From positions 1-5,720 of the forward strand of contig WTJB01000021.1 of the NCBI GenBank assembly GCA_011526335.1: a DNA stretch of 5,720 bases, given 5' to 3'. Below are positions 1 through 5,720 of this stretch, one piece after another; within the stretch, counting starts at the first letter, position 1; every line of letters begins with the position of its first letter. This DNA comes from Candidatus Arcticimaribacter sp. (GTDB lineage Bacteria > Bacteroidota > Bacteroidia > Flavobacteriales > Flavobacteriaceae). The notes under the pieces were generated by a model. That model had not been told where the DNA came from and did no database searches. It worked only from the letters and a program-made list of their open reading frames with translations. The translations under genes and the position numbers were made by a program.

Positions 1-1197
1 TTTTCTATTGATATGGGTAATGACATCTCCTATTTTTAAGCCTGCTTTTTCTGCTGGAGAGTCGGGTCGAATTTGTATAACGGCTATGCTTTGATACAAT
101 TTTAATTGATACCGCTGGTTTAAATAGACTTCCACCCCACCGCTTTCGTCATTATCTGCTATACTTCTTCGGCGTATGGGACTCATCTGCTCTTTTACCA
201 AACGAACCCCATCAAACCCAAGCTCCATGCCACTCAGGTTATAATAAAAGGGTTTTTGACTGCCTCTATTCGGACGTAGGTAAAGTTCTCTTTCCGGATA
301 GTTGATTTGAACCTTAAACCGACTCAAAAACTCCCCGCCTATACTGCCGATTCTATTGTCTATAAACTTTATTTTTTGAAAAGCGGTCGTGTCAGGATAG
401 GCCACTTTGACCTCTTGCATCGAAAAATTGGATAAGACGACTTGCTGTACTTTTCCTCGGTGACCAAAAATATCCCCATTGATTCCAGTACCTAAAAAAT
501 CTTTAAAAAACGGTGCTTTTTTCTTGATCCCGTGAACCCCTTCAAACAACCATAAAGCATCGCTAGATCCAGAGTCTAACAATACATTCCCCTCTACCTG
601 AGTACTGTCGTTAAGCTGTACTTTTATTGGAATAAAAGGTTTTCTTTGATGAAGTGCAATGGGTAAGGTCACACCCTTCGGTTTTCGTTTCATTTTTTCT
701 TCGGGTAAGGCTACGGTTAGAACTTTTCTTTTATAGTCGATCGCTACTATATGATCTTGAAAAAAAGAATAGCCCAATATACCGTCAATCTGGGTCCCCA
801 TTCGCTTACTAAAAACATATTCCTCCTCAGGAATTAAAAGTATTTCATGCTTGTGACTTATCATATTTCGAACACGAAACGTATTGGCCAAAACACGATA
901 CGCATCAATGGGTTTGTTCGTTCCTAATCCTTTTAACTGGAAACTCTTTTTTTCTTCAAAGGGCAAAGACTTTACTTTTTCGTTACTAAAAAGCAAACTG
1001 TAGTTGACCCCAGAATCTAGAATAAACTGCAAAGGATAACCGTTGATTTGAACAGGAATCAAAATGAGGTTATTCACCAGGGTGAAACGAATTTTGGTTT
1101 TCTTTTTTCCGTGGGTAAACTCAAAATTACTTTGCCCATAAAGCGAAGGGGAAATACCAAAACACAGTACCAAGAATAGACAGGCAGAACGGAACAT
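1..1197 (-). CDS. Secreted aspartic protease with two retropepsin-like domains and a C-terminal PDZ domain (3' end outside window)
   Basis: The frame stays open from an ATG at 1197 to the window edge, giving 399 residues with no stop. Residues 1-21 look like a signal peptide: Arg3, a hydrophobic stretch (ACLFLVLCFGI), then LYG before Gln22, a plausible signal peptidase I site, so the protein is probably periplasmic or exported. The first retropepsin-like half carries FILDSGVNYSLLF (Asp61) and IDGILGYSFF (137-146). The second carries VLLDSGSSDALWLF (Asp208) and IGSIGGEFLSRF (283-294). From about 360 a PDZ domain begins, with the typical DSPAEKAGLKIGDVI segment at 379-393, cut off by the window edge. 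Two D-S-G motifs suggest a single-chain enzyme in which each half gives one catalytic Asp; this is inferred from the family, not shown. Substrate unknown. It stands alone and is divergent from the aminotransferase gene. The family call is firm, the physiological role open. Confidence 0.88.
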   Translation of the reverse strand, partial: MFRSACLFLVLCFGISPSLYGQSNFEFTHGKKKTKIRFTLVNNLILIPVQINGYPLQFILDSGVNYSLLFSNEKVKSLPFEEKKSFQLKGLGTNKPIDAYRVLANTFRVRNMISHKHEILLIPEEEYVFSKRMGTQIDGILGYSFFQDHIVAIDYKRKVLTVALPEEKMKRKPKGVTLPIALHQRKPFIPIKVQLNDSTQVEGNVLLDSGSSDALWLFEGVHGIKKKAPFFKDFLGTGINGDIFGHRGKVQQVVLSNFSMQEVKVAYPDTTAFQKIKFIDNRIGSIGGEFLSRFKVQINYPERELYLRPNRGSQKPFYYNLSGMELGFDGVRLVKEQMSPIRRRSIADNDESGGVEVYLNQRYQLKLYQSIAVIQIRPDSPAEKAGLKIGDVITHINRK

Positions 1198-1220
1198 ACT
1201 TAAATTTATGCTTTTTCTTT

Positions 1221-1235
1221 ATAAAATTGTTTTAT
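1221..1235. repeat. Short AT-rich inverted repeat in the divergent spacer
   Basis: ATAAAA (1221-1226) and TTTTAT (1230-1235) are perfect 6-bp arms around a 3-base centre TTG. It has no following T-run suited to a terminator of either gene. It could be a regulator half-site pair, but six A/T pairs in an AT-rich spacer may well be chance. Confidence 0.3.
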
Positions 1236-1280
1236 CTCTAACAAAAGCTGTTCCAATATGGTTATTGCGTCAATTTTTTT

Positions 1281-1288
1281 GATATTTG
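1281..1288 (+). promoter_or_regulatory. Probable -7 promoter element of the aminotransferase-murB unit
   Basis: GATATTTG matches the Bacteroidota -7 consensus TAnnTTTG at all fixed positions but the first. It ends 21 bases before the ATG at 1310, which would leave a leader of roughly 15-18 bases. No clear TTG -33 element is found at the usual spacing of about 17-23 bases. The TTG inside this box (1286-1288) is also the first start-like codon of the downstream frame, but it should be promoter rather than start. Confidence 0.5.
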
Positions 1289-1309
1289 CACCCATTAGTT
1301 TTTGACCCA

Positions 1310-2509
1310 ATGCCAACGTTATCAAAAAAAGGAATCAACCTTCCAGAATCACCCATTCGTAAACTGAGTGGGTACGCCGAAAAGGCAAAACAGGAAGGCA
1401 AGCATATATACCACCTCAACATTGGTCAACCTGATATTGAAGCCCCCGCATCGGCATTGGAAATTGTCAAAAACAACACCCTCAATTTACTTCCCTATGG
1501 CTCTTCGGAGGGTTCGCTCAGTTATCGAACAGCATTGTGTTCGTACTACAAAGAACATGAGATTTCGCTAACACCAGAGGAAATTATCATCACTACGGGA
1601 GCTAGTGAAGCATTGGCTTTTGCCTTGAACTGCATTTGTGATGCGGGTGAGGAAATCATCATTCCAGAACCCTTTTATGCCAATTATAACGGCTTTGCCG
1701 CGGCAGCCAGTGTGGCAGTTATTCCCGTTTTATCCAAATTTGAAGATAACTTCTGCCTTCCTCCCTTAGAAGCAATTGAAGAAAAGGTAACCCCCAATAC
1801 CAAAGCCATCTTAATTTGTAACCCGAGTAATCCTACGGGTTATTTATACACAAAAGAAGAAATCATCGCTTTAGGAGCGATTGCCAAAAAACACGATATC
1901 TATCTGATCGTTGATGAAGTTTACCGCGAATTTTTACACGAAAAAGAGGCGCGTCATTTTTCCGTTCTTAATATTCCCGGACTAGAAGATCATGCCATTA
2001 TGATCGATTCAGTGTCAAAACGATACAGCATGTGCGGTGCACGCGTAGGCGCTATTGTTTCCAAAAACAAAGCCCTTTTGTCTACTGCACTTAAGTTTGC
2101 CCACCTTCGTCTTTCTCCGGCTACCTATGCCCTTATGGCGAGTGAGGCAGCATTGAATGCAGATCCTTCTTATCTCATTAACGTTGCCCAAGAATACACC
2201 CACAGAAAGAATGTATTGATCGAGGCGTTAGAAAAAATTGATGGCGTTCAGGTGTCGAATCCTACAGGGGCTTTCTATTGTATTGTTCAGTTGCCTGTGG
2301 CGGATGCGGAGGATTTCTCAAAATGGTTATTGACTGATTTTTCTGACCAAAACGAGACGGTGATGTTTGCTCCCGCAGCAGGATTTTATTCTACTCCTGG
2401 TTTTGGGAAAAACCAAATCCGAATAGGGTTTGTCCTCAACGATAAAAAACTACTTAGAGCAGTAGAAATCTTAGAAAAAGCCTTGAAGGCCTATCGGTCT
2501 AAAAACTAA
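1310..2509 (+). CDS. Fold-type I PLP-dependent aminotransferase (aspartate aminotransferase-like, class I/II)
   Basis: Predicted cytosolic enzyme of 399 residues, the usual length for the family, that moves an amino group between an amino acid and a 2-oxo acid through pyridoxal phosphate. Visible signatures: LNIGQPDI (36-43), the cofactor-phosphate loop TGASEAL (96-102), NPSNPTG (171-177) with the Asn that contacts PLP, VDEVY (201-205) with Asp202 and Tyr205, SVSKRYSMCGARVG (234-247) with Lys237 as Schiff-base lysine, and Arg371 in IRIGF for the substrate carboxylate. All key residues are present, so it should be active. Aspartate is the most likely amino donor, but class I enzymes vary (aromatic, methionine, alanine), so no symbol is given. 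The ATG at 1310 is chosen because the protein then starts MPTLSKKGINLPESPIRKL as relatives do; a TTG at 1286 lies within the -7 element. murB follows after 26 bases, probably on the same transcript. Confidence 0.93.
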   Translation: MPTLSKKGINLPESPIRKLSGYAEKAKQEGKHIYHLNIGQPDIEAPASALEIVKNNTLNLLPYGSSEGSLSYRTALCSYYKEHEISLTPEEIIITTGASEALAFALNCICDAGEEIIIPEPFYANYNGFAAAASVAVIPVLSKFEDNFCLPPLEAIEEKVTPNTKAILICNPSNPTGYLYTKEEIIALGAIAKKHDIYLIVDEVYREFLHEKEARHFSVLNIPGLEDHAIMIDSVSKRYSMCGARVGAIVSKNKALLSTALKFAHLRLSPATYALMASEAALNADPSYLINVAQEYTHRKNVLIEALEKIDGVQVSNPTGAFYCIVQLPVADAEDFSKWLLTDFSDQNETVMFAPAAGFYSTPGFGKNQIRIGFVLNDKKLLRAVEILEKALKAYRSKN

Positions 2510-2535
2510 TTTTTAACTTGCTCAAAACATTTGGG

Positions 2536-3540
2536 GTGAAAATTATTAAAGACCATTCTTTACAACAATGGAATACCTTTGGGATAAACGAAACCGCAGC
2601 GGCTTTTGTCTCGGTTACTTCCGTTGAAGAGCTTAAAGCGGCCCTAGTTCACCCAGAATATTCAGAACATTTTATCCTGGGAGGGGGAAGCAATCTTTTG
2701 CTGACGCAGCCCATCAAGGGGCTTTGCGTTCACGTAAATCTAAAAGGAATTGATCTTGTCGAAGAAAATGATCAGGAGGTCATCGTTGAAGTTCAAGCCG
2801 GAGAGAATTGGCATGACTTTGTATGTTGGTCATTGGCGCAAGGCTATGGAGGCTTAGAAAACCTATCGCTCATTCCTGGAAATGTAGGTACAGCACCCAT
2901 TCAAAATATAGGCGCCTACGGCGTTGAGCTCAAAGATGTCTTTGTCGGCTGTACTGCCCTTCGGCGTAAAGATGTTGTTTTGGAAGATTTTGACCTCAAT
3001 CAAGTTGAATTTGGGTACCGTACTTCCTTTTTTAAAACAAAGGGAAAAAATCAGTATATCATCTGTTCCGTACGGTTTCGGCTGACAAAACAAAAGCATC
3101 AATTGGTAACCCATTATGGGGCAATTACCACTACCCTTGGAGACAGCCCGCCAAGTCCGCAAAGCATTGCCAAAGCGGTTATTACTATCCGTCAAAGCAA
3201 AATACCAGACCCTGCGGTCTTGGGCAATAGCGGTAGTTTTTTTAAAAACCCGGTCTTGACAAAACAGGATTTTGATGCCCTACAGCAACGCTATCCCCAA
3301 CTCCCCCACTACCCACAAACCGATGGTACGGTAAAAGTTCCTGCAGGCTGGTTAATCGATATCCTAGGCTATAAAGGAAAGCGAATTGGCGATGCAGGGG
3401 TACATGAACATCAAGCCCTTGTTTTAGTCAATTACGGAAAGGCTACAGGGGCCGAAATTCTCTCGCTTGCCCGTGAAATTCAAAAGGCAGTATACACTGA
3501 ATTTGCTGTTACCCTAGAATCTGAGGTGAATATTTATTAA
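2536..3540 (+). CDS. murB: UDP-N-acetylenolpyruvoylglucosamine reductase (UDP-N-acetylmuramate dehydrogenase)
   Basis: Cytosolic FAD enzyme that reduces UDP-GlcNAc-enolpyruvate to UDP-MurNAc with NADPH, the second committed step of peptidoglycan precursor synthesis. In the 334-residue product, NTFGI (13-17) opens the FAD-binding domain, followed by the FAD loop LGGGSN (48-53) and IPGNVGTAPIQNIGAYG (113-129). GYRTSFFK (160-167) supplies the conserved Tyr/Arg pair. NSGSFFKNP (231-239) contains Ser234, matching the proton-donor serine of E. coli MurB (Ser229), and LESEVNIY at the C-terminus holds the conserved Glu330. The length and layout fit the E. coli-like type I enzymes (342 residues). Start choice: GTG at 2536 gives MKIIKDHSLQQWNTFGI, the same distance to NTFGI as in typical family members. 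An in-frame TTG at 2518 would add six residues and cannot be excluded. No Shine-Dalgarno sequence is seen. It lies 26 bases after the aminotransferase stop and probably shares its promoter. Confidence 0.95.
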   Translation: MKIIKDHSLQQWNTFGINETAAAFVSVTSVEELKAALVHPEYSEHFILGGGSNLLLTQPIKGLCVHVNLKGIDLVEENDQEVIVEVQAGENWHDFVCWSLAQGYGGLENLSLIPGNVGTAPIQNIGAYGVELKDVFVGCTALRRKDVVLEDFDLNQVEFGYRTSFFKTKGKNQYIICSVRFRLTKQKHQLVTHYGAITTTLGDSPPSPQSIAKAVITIRQSKIPDPAVLGNSGSFFKNPVLTKQDFDALQQRYPQLPHYPQTDGTVKVPAGWLIDILGYKGKRIGDAGVHEHQALVLVNYGKATGAEILSLAREIQKAVYTEFAVTLESEVNIY

Positions 3541-3559
3541 CTATTTTTCTAGACTTTTC

Positions 3560-4012
3560 TTATTCCCTATGCTTAGAATCAATGAGTATAGTCACCGGAC
3601 CATCATTGCATAAAGACACTTTCATATCGGCTCCAAAAATGCCTTTTTGTACAGCTTGCCCCAAGCGTTGTTCGGCTTTGGCACAAAAGCTTTCGTATAG
3701 AGGAATGGCCTGTTCGTGTTTTGCCGCTCGGATATACGACGGGCGATTTCCTTTTTTTGTTGCCGCCATAAGGGTAAATTGACTGATGACCAATAAACCG
3801 CCTTTTACATCGAGCAAAGAAGTATTCATGACGCCATTCTCATCGTTAAAAATGCGAAGGTTAAGCATTTTATTTACGAGCCAATCGACATCCTCTTGGG
3901 TATCGGCAGTTTCAATCCCCAACAAAACCATAAGGCCTTGATCGATTTTTCCAACTACTTCGCCCTCCACACGGACAGCTGCTTCGCTTACTCTTTGAAT
4001 TACAATTCGCAT
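3560..4012 (-). CDS. dtd: D-aminoacyl-tRNA deacylase
   Basis: Cytosolic 150-residue enzyme, the normal length for the DTD1 family. It hydrolyses D-aminoacyl-tRNAs (and mischarged glycyl-tRNA) so that D-amino acids do not enter protein synthesis. The start MRIVIQRVSEAAVRV is the standard family N-terminus. The two active-site signatures are intact: SQFTL (77-81) and NDGPVT (136-141) with the Gly138-Pro139 pair that, in the family, forms the cross-subunit cis-peptide rejecting L-amino acids. KKGNRPSYIRAAKHE (86-100) is also typical. Active as a homodimer by family knowledge. An ATG at 4099 in the same frame would add 29 residues, but these lie wholly inside rsgA and match nothing in the family, so ATG 4012 is chosen. 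The start sits one base after the rsgA stop, implying co-transcription and probably translational coupling. Its stop faces the murB stop. Confidence 0.96.
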   Translation of the reverse strand: MRIVIQRVSEAAVRVEGEVVGKIDQGLMVLLGIETADTQEDVDWLVNKMLNLRIFNDENGVMNTSLLDVKGGLLVISQFTLMAATKKGNRPSYIRAAKHEQAIPLYESFCAKAEQRLGQAVQKGIFGADMKVSLCNDGPVTILIDSKHRE

Positions 4013-4013
4013 A

Positions 4014-4946
4014 TCAATTTCTATAAGGGGTGTCTTCCTCCAATAATTGCAGATAACTGTCATAGCGGGAGGGAGCAATTTCTTCCTCTTCAACTGCATT
4101 TTTTACAGCACAATGGGGTTCGTCTACATGCAAGCAATTGTTGAATTTACACTCACTTTTTAGGGCATAAAACTCAGGAAAATAATTCCCCAATTCTTCC
4201 GCTTGCATATCGACCACTCCAAACCCTTTTATCCCGGGAGTGTCTATAATGCTTATATCTTCAGAAAGATCAAACATCTCTGCAAAAGTAGTGGTGTGTT
4301 GTCCTTGCTGGTGCTGTGCAGAAATGGCGGCCGTACGTAAATTTAGATTGGGTGACAATGCGTTTAATAAGGTGGACTTCCCCACCCCACTATGGCCCGA
4401 AAACATGGAGACTTTCCCCCGCATTAACCCATTTACTTTTGCCACATCTTCTGCATTAAAACAAGAGATTTCGTAACAAGGATAGTCCAGCGCTTCGTAA
4501 ATAGATTTCATCCATTGCACCTCGGCTTGTTCTGCTTCGTCATAGGTGTCCATTTTATTAAAAATCAAAATAACAGGAATCTGATAGGCCTGGGCCGTAA
4601 CCAAAAAACGATCAATAAATGCAAAAAAGGTGGGGGGATTGTTGAGGGTAATAAGCAACAAAGCTTGATCGATATTCGACGCAATGATATGGGTTTGTTT
4701 CGATAGGTTTACTGAACGGCGAACAATGTAATTTTCGCGGGGTAGAATTTCCTCAATAACACCATTGGTAACTTCCCCTTCTGTGAGGAGGGAAAAACGA
4801 ACATGATCGCCTACAGCAATGGGGTTGGTATGCTTTATTCCTTTTAGACGAAATTTCCCTTTTATACGGCAGTCATAAAATTCGCCTGTATTGCTTTTAA
4901 CCCAGTACCAACTCCCCGTTGACCGATAAACTATGCCTTCTAACAA
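4014..4946 (-). CDS. rsgA: Ribosome small-subunit-dependent GTPase A (circularly permuted GTPase, RsgA/YjeQ)
   Basis: GTPase of 310 residues that binds the maturing 30S subunit near the decoding centre and leaves once maturation is complete. An N-terminal OB fold covers about residues 1-70. The GTPase domain shows the permuted order diagnostic of the family: G4 NKMD (130-133) and G5-like SCFN (161-164) come before G1 GHSGVGKST (184-192), G2 HTTTF (217-221) and G3 DTPG (235-238). The C-terminal zinc knuckle is complete: Cys266, Cys271, His273 and Cys279. The start is TTG at 4946, giving MLEGIVYRSTGSWY, in line with family N-termini. No ATG or GTG occurs in frame between it and the upstream stop at 4988-4986, and the next internal Met is residue 146. 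It is the first gene of a two-gene unit with dtd, with a flavobacterial-type promoter just upstream. Confidence 0.96.
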   Translation of the reverse strand: MLEGIVYRSTGSWYWVKSNTGEFYDCRIKGKFRLKGIKHTNPIAVGDHVRFSLLTEGEVTNGVIEEILPRENYIVRRSVNLSKQTHIIASNIDQALLLITLNNPPTFFAFIDRFLVTAQAYQIPVILIFNKMDTYDEAEQAEVQWMKSIYEALDYPCYEISCFNAEDVAKVNGLMRGKVSMFSGHSGVGKSTLLNALSPNLNLRTAAISAQHQQGQHTTTFAEMFDLSEDISIIDTPGIKGFGVVDMQAEELGNYFPEFYALKSECKFNNCLHVDEPHCAVKNAVEEEEIAPSRYDSYLQLLEEDTPYRN

Positions 4947-4966
4947 TGCTAAAATTTTCTTTGGCT

Positions 4967-4997
4967 TAAATGTAGTTAAAGAAACTTAATAGCGCAA
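4967..4997 (-). promoter_or_regulatory. Probable promoter of rsgA-dtd
   Basis: Read on the minus strand, a -33 TTG (4997-4995) is followed after 20 bases by TACATTTA (4974-4967), which matches the Bacteroidota -7 consensus TAnnTTTG except at the last base. The spacing lies within the usual 17-23 range. The box ends 20 bases before the TTG start codon, so the leader would be short, as is common in this phylum. Start site not verified. Confidence 0.5.
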
Positions 4998-5018
4998 TCT
5001 AATAAAGTGAATTGCTAT
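4989..5018. repeat. Imperfect inverted repeat bridging the rsgA and gpmI promoters
   Basis: ATAGCGCAAT (4989-4998) and ATTGCTAT (5011-5018) are inverted copies apart from one extra G in the left arm, separated by 12 bases. The left arm covers the -33 TTG of the rsgA promoter and the right arm enters the -7 box of gpmI. The placement would suit a shared operator, but the arms are short and chance remains possible. Confidence 0.35.
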
Positions 5019-5023
5019 CTTTG
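5016..5023 (+). promoter_or_regulatory. gpmI: -7 promoter element of gpmI
   Basis: TATCTTTG is a perfect match to the Bacteroidota TAnnTTTG consensus. It ends 14 bases before the gpmI ATG, predicting a leader of only about 10 bases without a Shine-Dalgarno sequence. I found no TTG -33 element at standard spacing; the region upstream is taken up by the opposite rsgA promoter. Confidence 0.65.
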
Positions 5024-5037
5024 CAAAAACAATACGA

Positions 5038-5720
5038 ATGGCTCAAAAAGCAATTTTAATGATCCTCGACGGATGGGGAAAAGCCCCCAACCCTGAGGTA
5101 TCAGCAGTAGACCAAGCCCATACTCCAAATATCGATCGTCTTTATCAAGATTATCAACACAATGACCTCCTTACAGACGGAATGCATGTAGGCTTACCCC
5201 AAGGACAAATGGGAAATAGTGAGGTGGGACATATGAACCTAGGTGCTGGAAGGATTGTTTATCAAGATTTGGCTAAAATCAACTTAGCGCTCGAAAACAA
5301 TACATTAAAAGACGAGCAGGTATTGCAAGACGCTATAGCCTATGCTAAAGAAAACAATAAACCCATCCATATGCTTGGGTTATTGTCCGATGGTGGTGTG
5401 CATGCCCATATAAATCATATCAAGGGCTTACTGGATGTTTTTCACGCAGAAAATGTAGATGAGGTATTTCTCCACGCATTTACTGACGGAAGAGATGTAG
5501 ATCAGCAATCTGGGGCAGGATTTGTAAAAGATATTGAAAAGCACATGACCGAAACAACGGGTAAAATCGGCTCCTTGGTGGGACGTTATTTTGCGATGGA
5601 TCGGGATCAGCGCTGGGATCGCGTCAAAAAAGCTTATGATCTTTTGGTCAATGGAAAAGGAGTTGCAACGGATGATTTTTCTACGGCTTTAGAAACTTCT
5701 TATGCAGAAGGGACTACAGA
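5038..5720 (+). CDS. gpmI: 2,3-bisphosphoglycerate-independent phosphoglycerate mutase (3' end outside window)
   Basis: Cytosolic glycolytic/gluconeogenic enzyme that interconverts 3- and 2-phosphoglycerate through a phosphoserine intermediate, with two manganese ions. The frame opens at ATG 5038 (MAQKAILMILDGWG) and runs to the window edge: 227 complete codons of about 505-515 expected. Visible are the metal-binding Asp11 in LDGWG, the catalytic Ser61 in MGNSEVGHMNLGAGR (58-72), and substrate-binding residues of the inserted transferase domain: SDGGVHAH (117-124, His122), TDGRDV (149-154, Arg152/Asp153) and GRYFAMDRDQRWDR (182-195, Arg183/Arg189). The remaining metal ligands, which in the family lie in the C-terminal third, are outside the window, so full integrity cannot be judged. 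It is unrelated to the cofactor-dependent GpmA mutase. It is divergent from rsgA and has its own strong -7 box. Confidence 0.96.
   Translation, partial: MAQKAILMILDGWGKAPNPEVSAVDQAHTPNIDRLYQDYQHNDLLTDGMHVGLPQGQMGNSEVGHMNLGAGRIVYQDLAKINLALENNTLKDEQVLQDAIAYAKENNKPIHMLGLLSDGGVHAHINHIKGLLDVFHAENVDEVFLHAFTDGRDVDQQSGAGFVKDIEKHMTETTGKIGSLVGRYFAMDRDQRWDRVKKAYDLLVNGKGVATDDFSTALETSYAEGTT

Larger units (their letters stand above)
1198..1309. other. Divergent intergenic spacer between protease and aminotransferase genes
   Basis: This 112-bp AT-rich stretch must hold the promoters of both flanking genes. On the plus strand a -7-like element is visible at 1281-1288. On the minus strand I could not place a clear promoter for the protease: TAAATTTA at 1208-1201 resembles a -7 box but ends only three bases before the ATG. 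No open frame or RNA gene is apparent. Confidence 0.6.

Noticed and set aside
1201..1208. TAAATTTA on the minus strand as the protease -7 box
   Set aside because: It sits three bases before the ATG, so the expected transcript start would fall at or inside the start codon; no TTG is found at the matching -33 distance.
2480..2490. GCCTT-G-AAGGC palindrome near the end of the aminotransferase gene as a terminator
   Set aside because: A one-base centre cannot form a hairpin loop without losing pairs, there is no T-run directly after it, and it lies within well-supported coding sequence.
2526..2533. AACATTTG just before murB as a -7 promoter box
   Set aside because: It ends two bases before the GTG start, so transcription would begin inside the coding region, and it lacks the first T of TAnnTTTG.
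2863..3195. 110-codon minus-strand open frame opposite murB
   Set aside because: It is antisense to the conserved FAD-binding and catalytic region of murB, shows no recognisable motif and has no promoter; it is a by-product of murB codon use.
4013..4099. 29-residue N-terminal extension of dtd from an ATG at 4099
   Set aside because: The extension is entirely inside the rsgA coding sequence in another frame, is rich in Lys and unlike any Dtd N-terminus, while MRIVIQRVS at 4012 is the classic start.
3896..4144. 82-codon plus-strand open frame across the dtd-rsgA junction
   Set aside because: It overlaps two firmly identified genes on the other strand and has no domain-like composition.
1..5720. 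Mobile element, CRISPR array, tRNA/rRNA or defence system
   Set aside because: Nearly all of the window is covered by recognised genes with even base composition; no direct repeats, terminal inverted repeats, integrase or transposase motifs, or tRNA-like folds were seen.

Overview
The window reads as chromosomal housekeeping DNA from a member of the Bacteroidota, most likely a flavobacterium. Three things point there. The promoter-like elements match the TAnnTTTG type of -7 box used by the Bacteroidota primary sigma factor. Shine-Dalgarno sequences are absent and alternative start codons (TTG, GTG) are used. The proteins, by family knowledge only, look like flavobacterial versions of their families. 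The genus cannot be told from the sequence.

Layout from left to right. Positions 1-1197 (minus strand) hold most of a secreted aspartic protease with two retropepsin-like halves and a C-terminal PDZ domain; its 3' end lies outside the window. A 112-bp divergent spacer follows. Next, on the plus strand, come a fold-type I PLP-dependent aminotransferase (1310-2509) and murB (2536-3540), close enough to be one transcription unit. These meet rsgA-dtd head-on: murB and dtd stop 19 bp apart. On the minus strand rsgA (4946-4014) leads directly into dtd (4012-3560) with one base between stop and start. A 91-bp divergent spacer with back-to-back promoters then separates rsgA from gpmI (5038 onward, plus strand), which runs off the right edge.

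The functions are core cell physiology: amino-acid transamination, peptidoglycan precursor synthesis (MurB), 30S ribosome maturation (RsgA), removal of D-amino acids from tRNA (Dtd) and glycolysis (GpmI). RsgA and Dtd both serve translation quality and look co-transcribed.

I see no mobile element, CRISPR array, RNA gene or defence system, and no convincing new system. The points most worth a second look are the two-DSG plus PDZ protease, an imperfect inverted repeat bridging the rsgA and gpmI promoters, and several start-codon decisions where the longest open frame is misleading.
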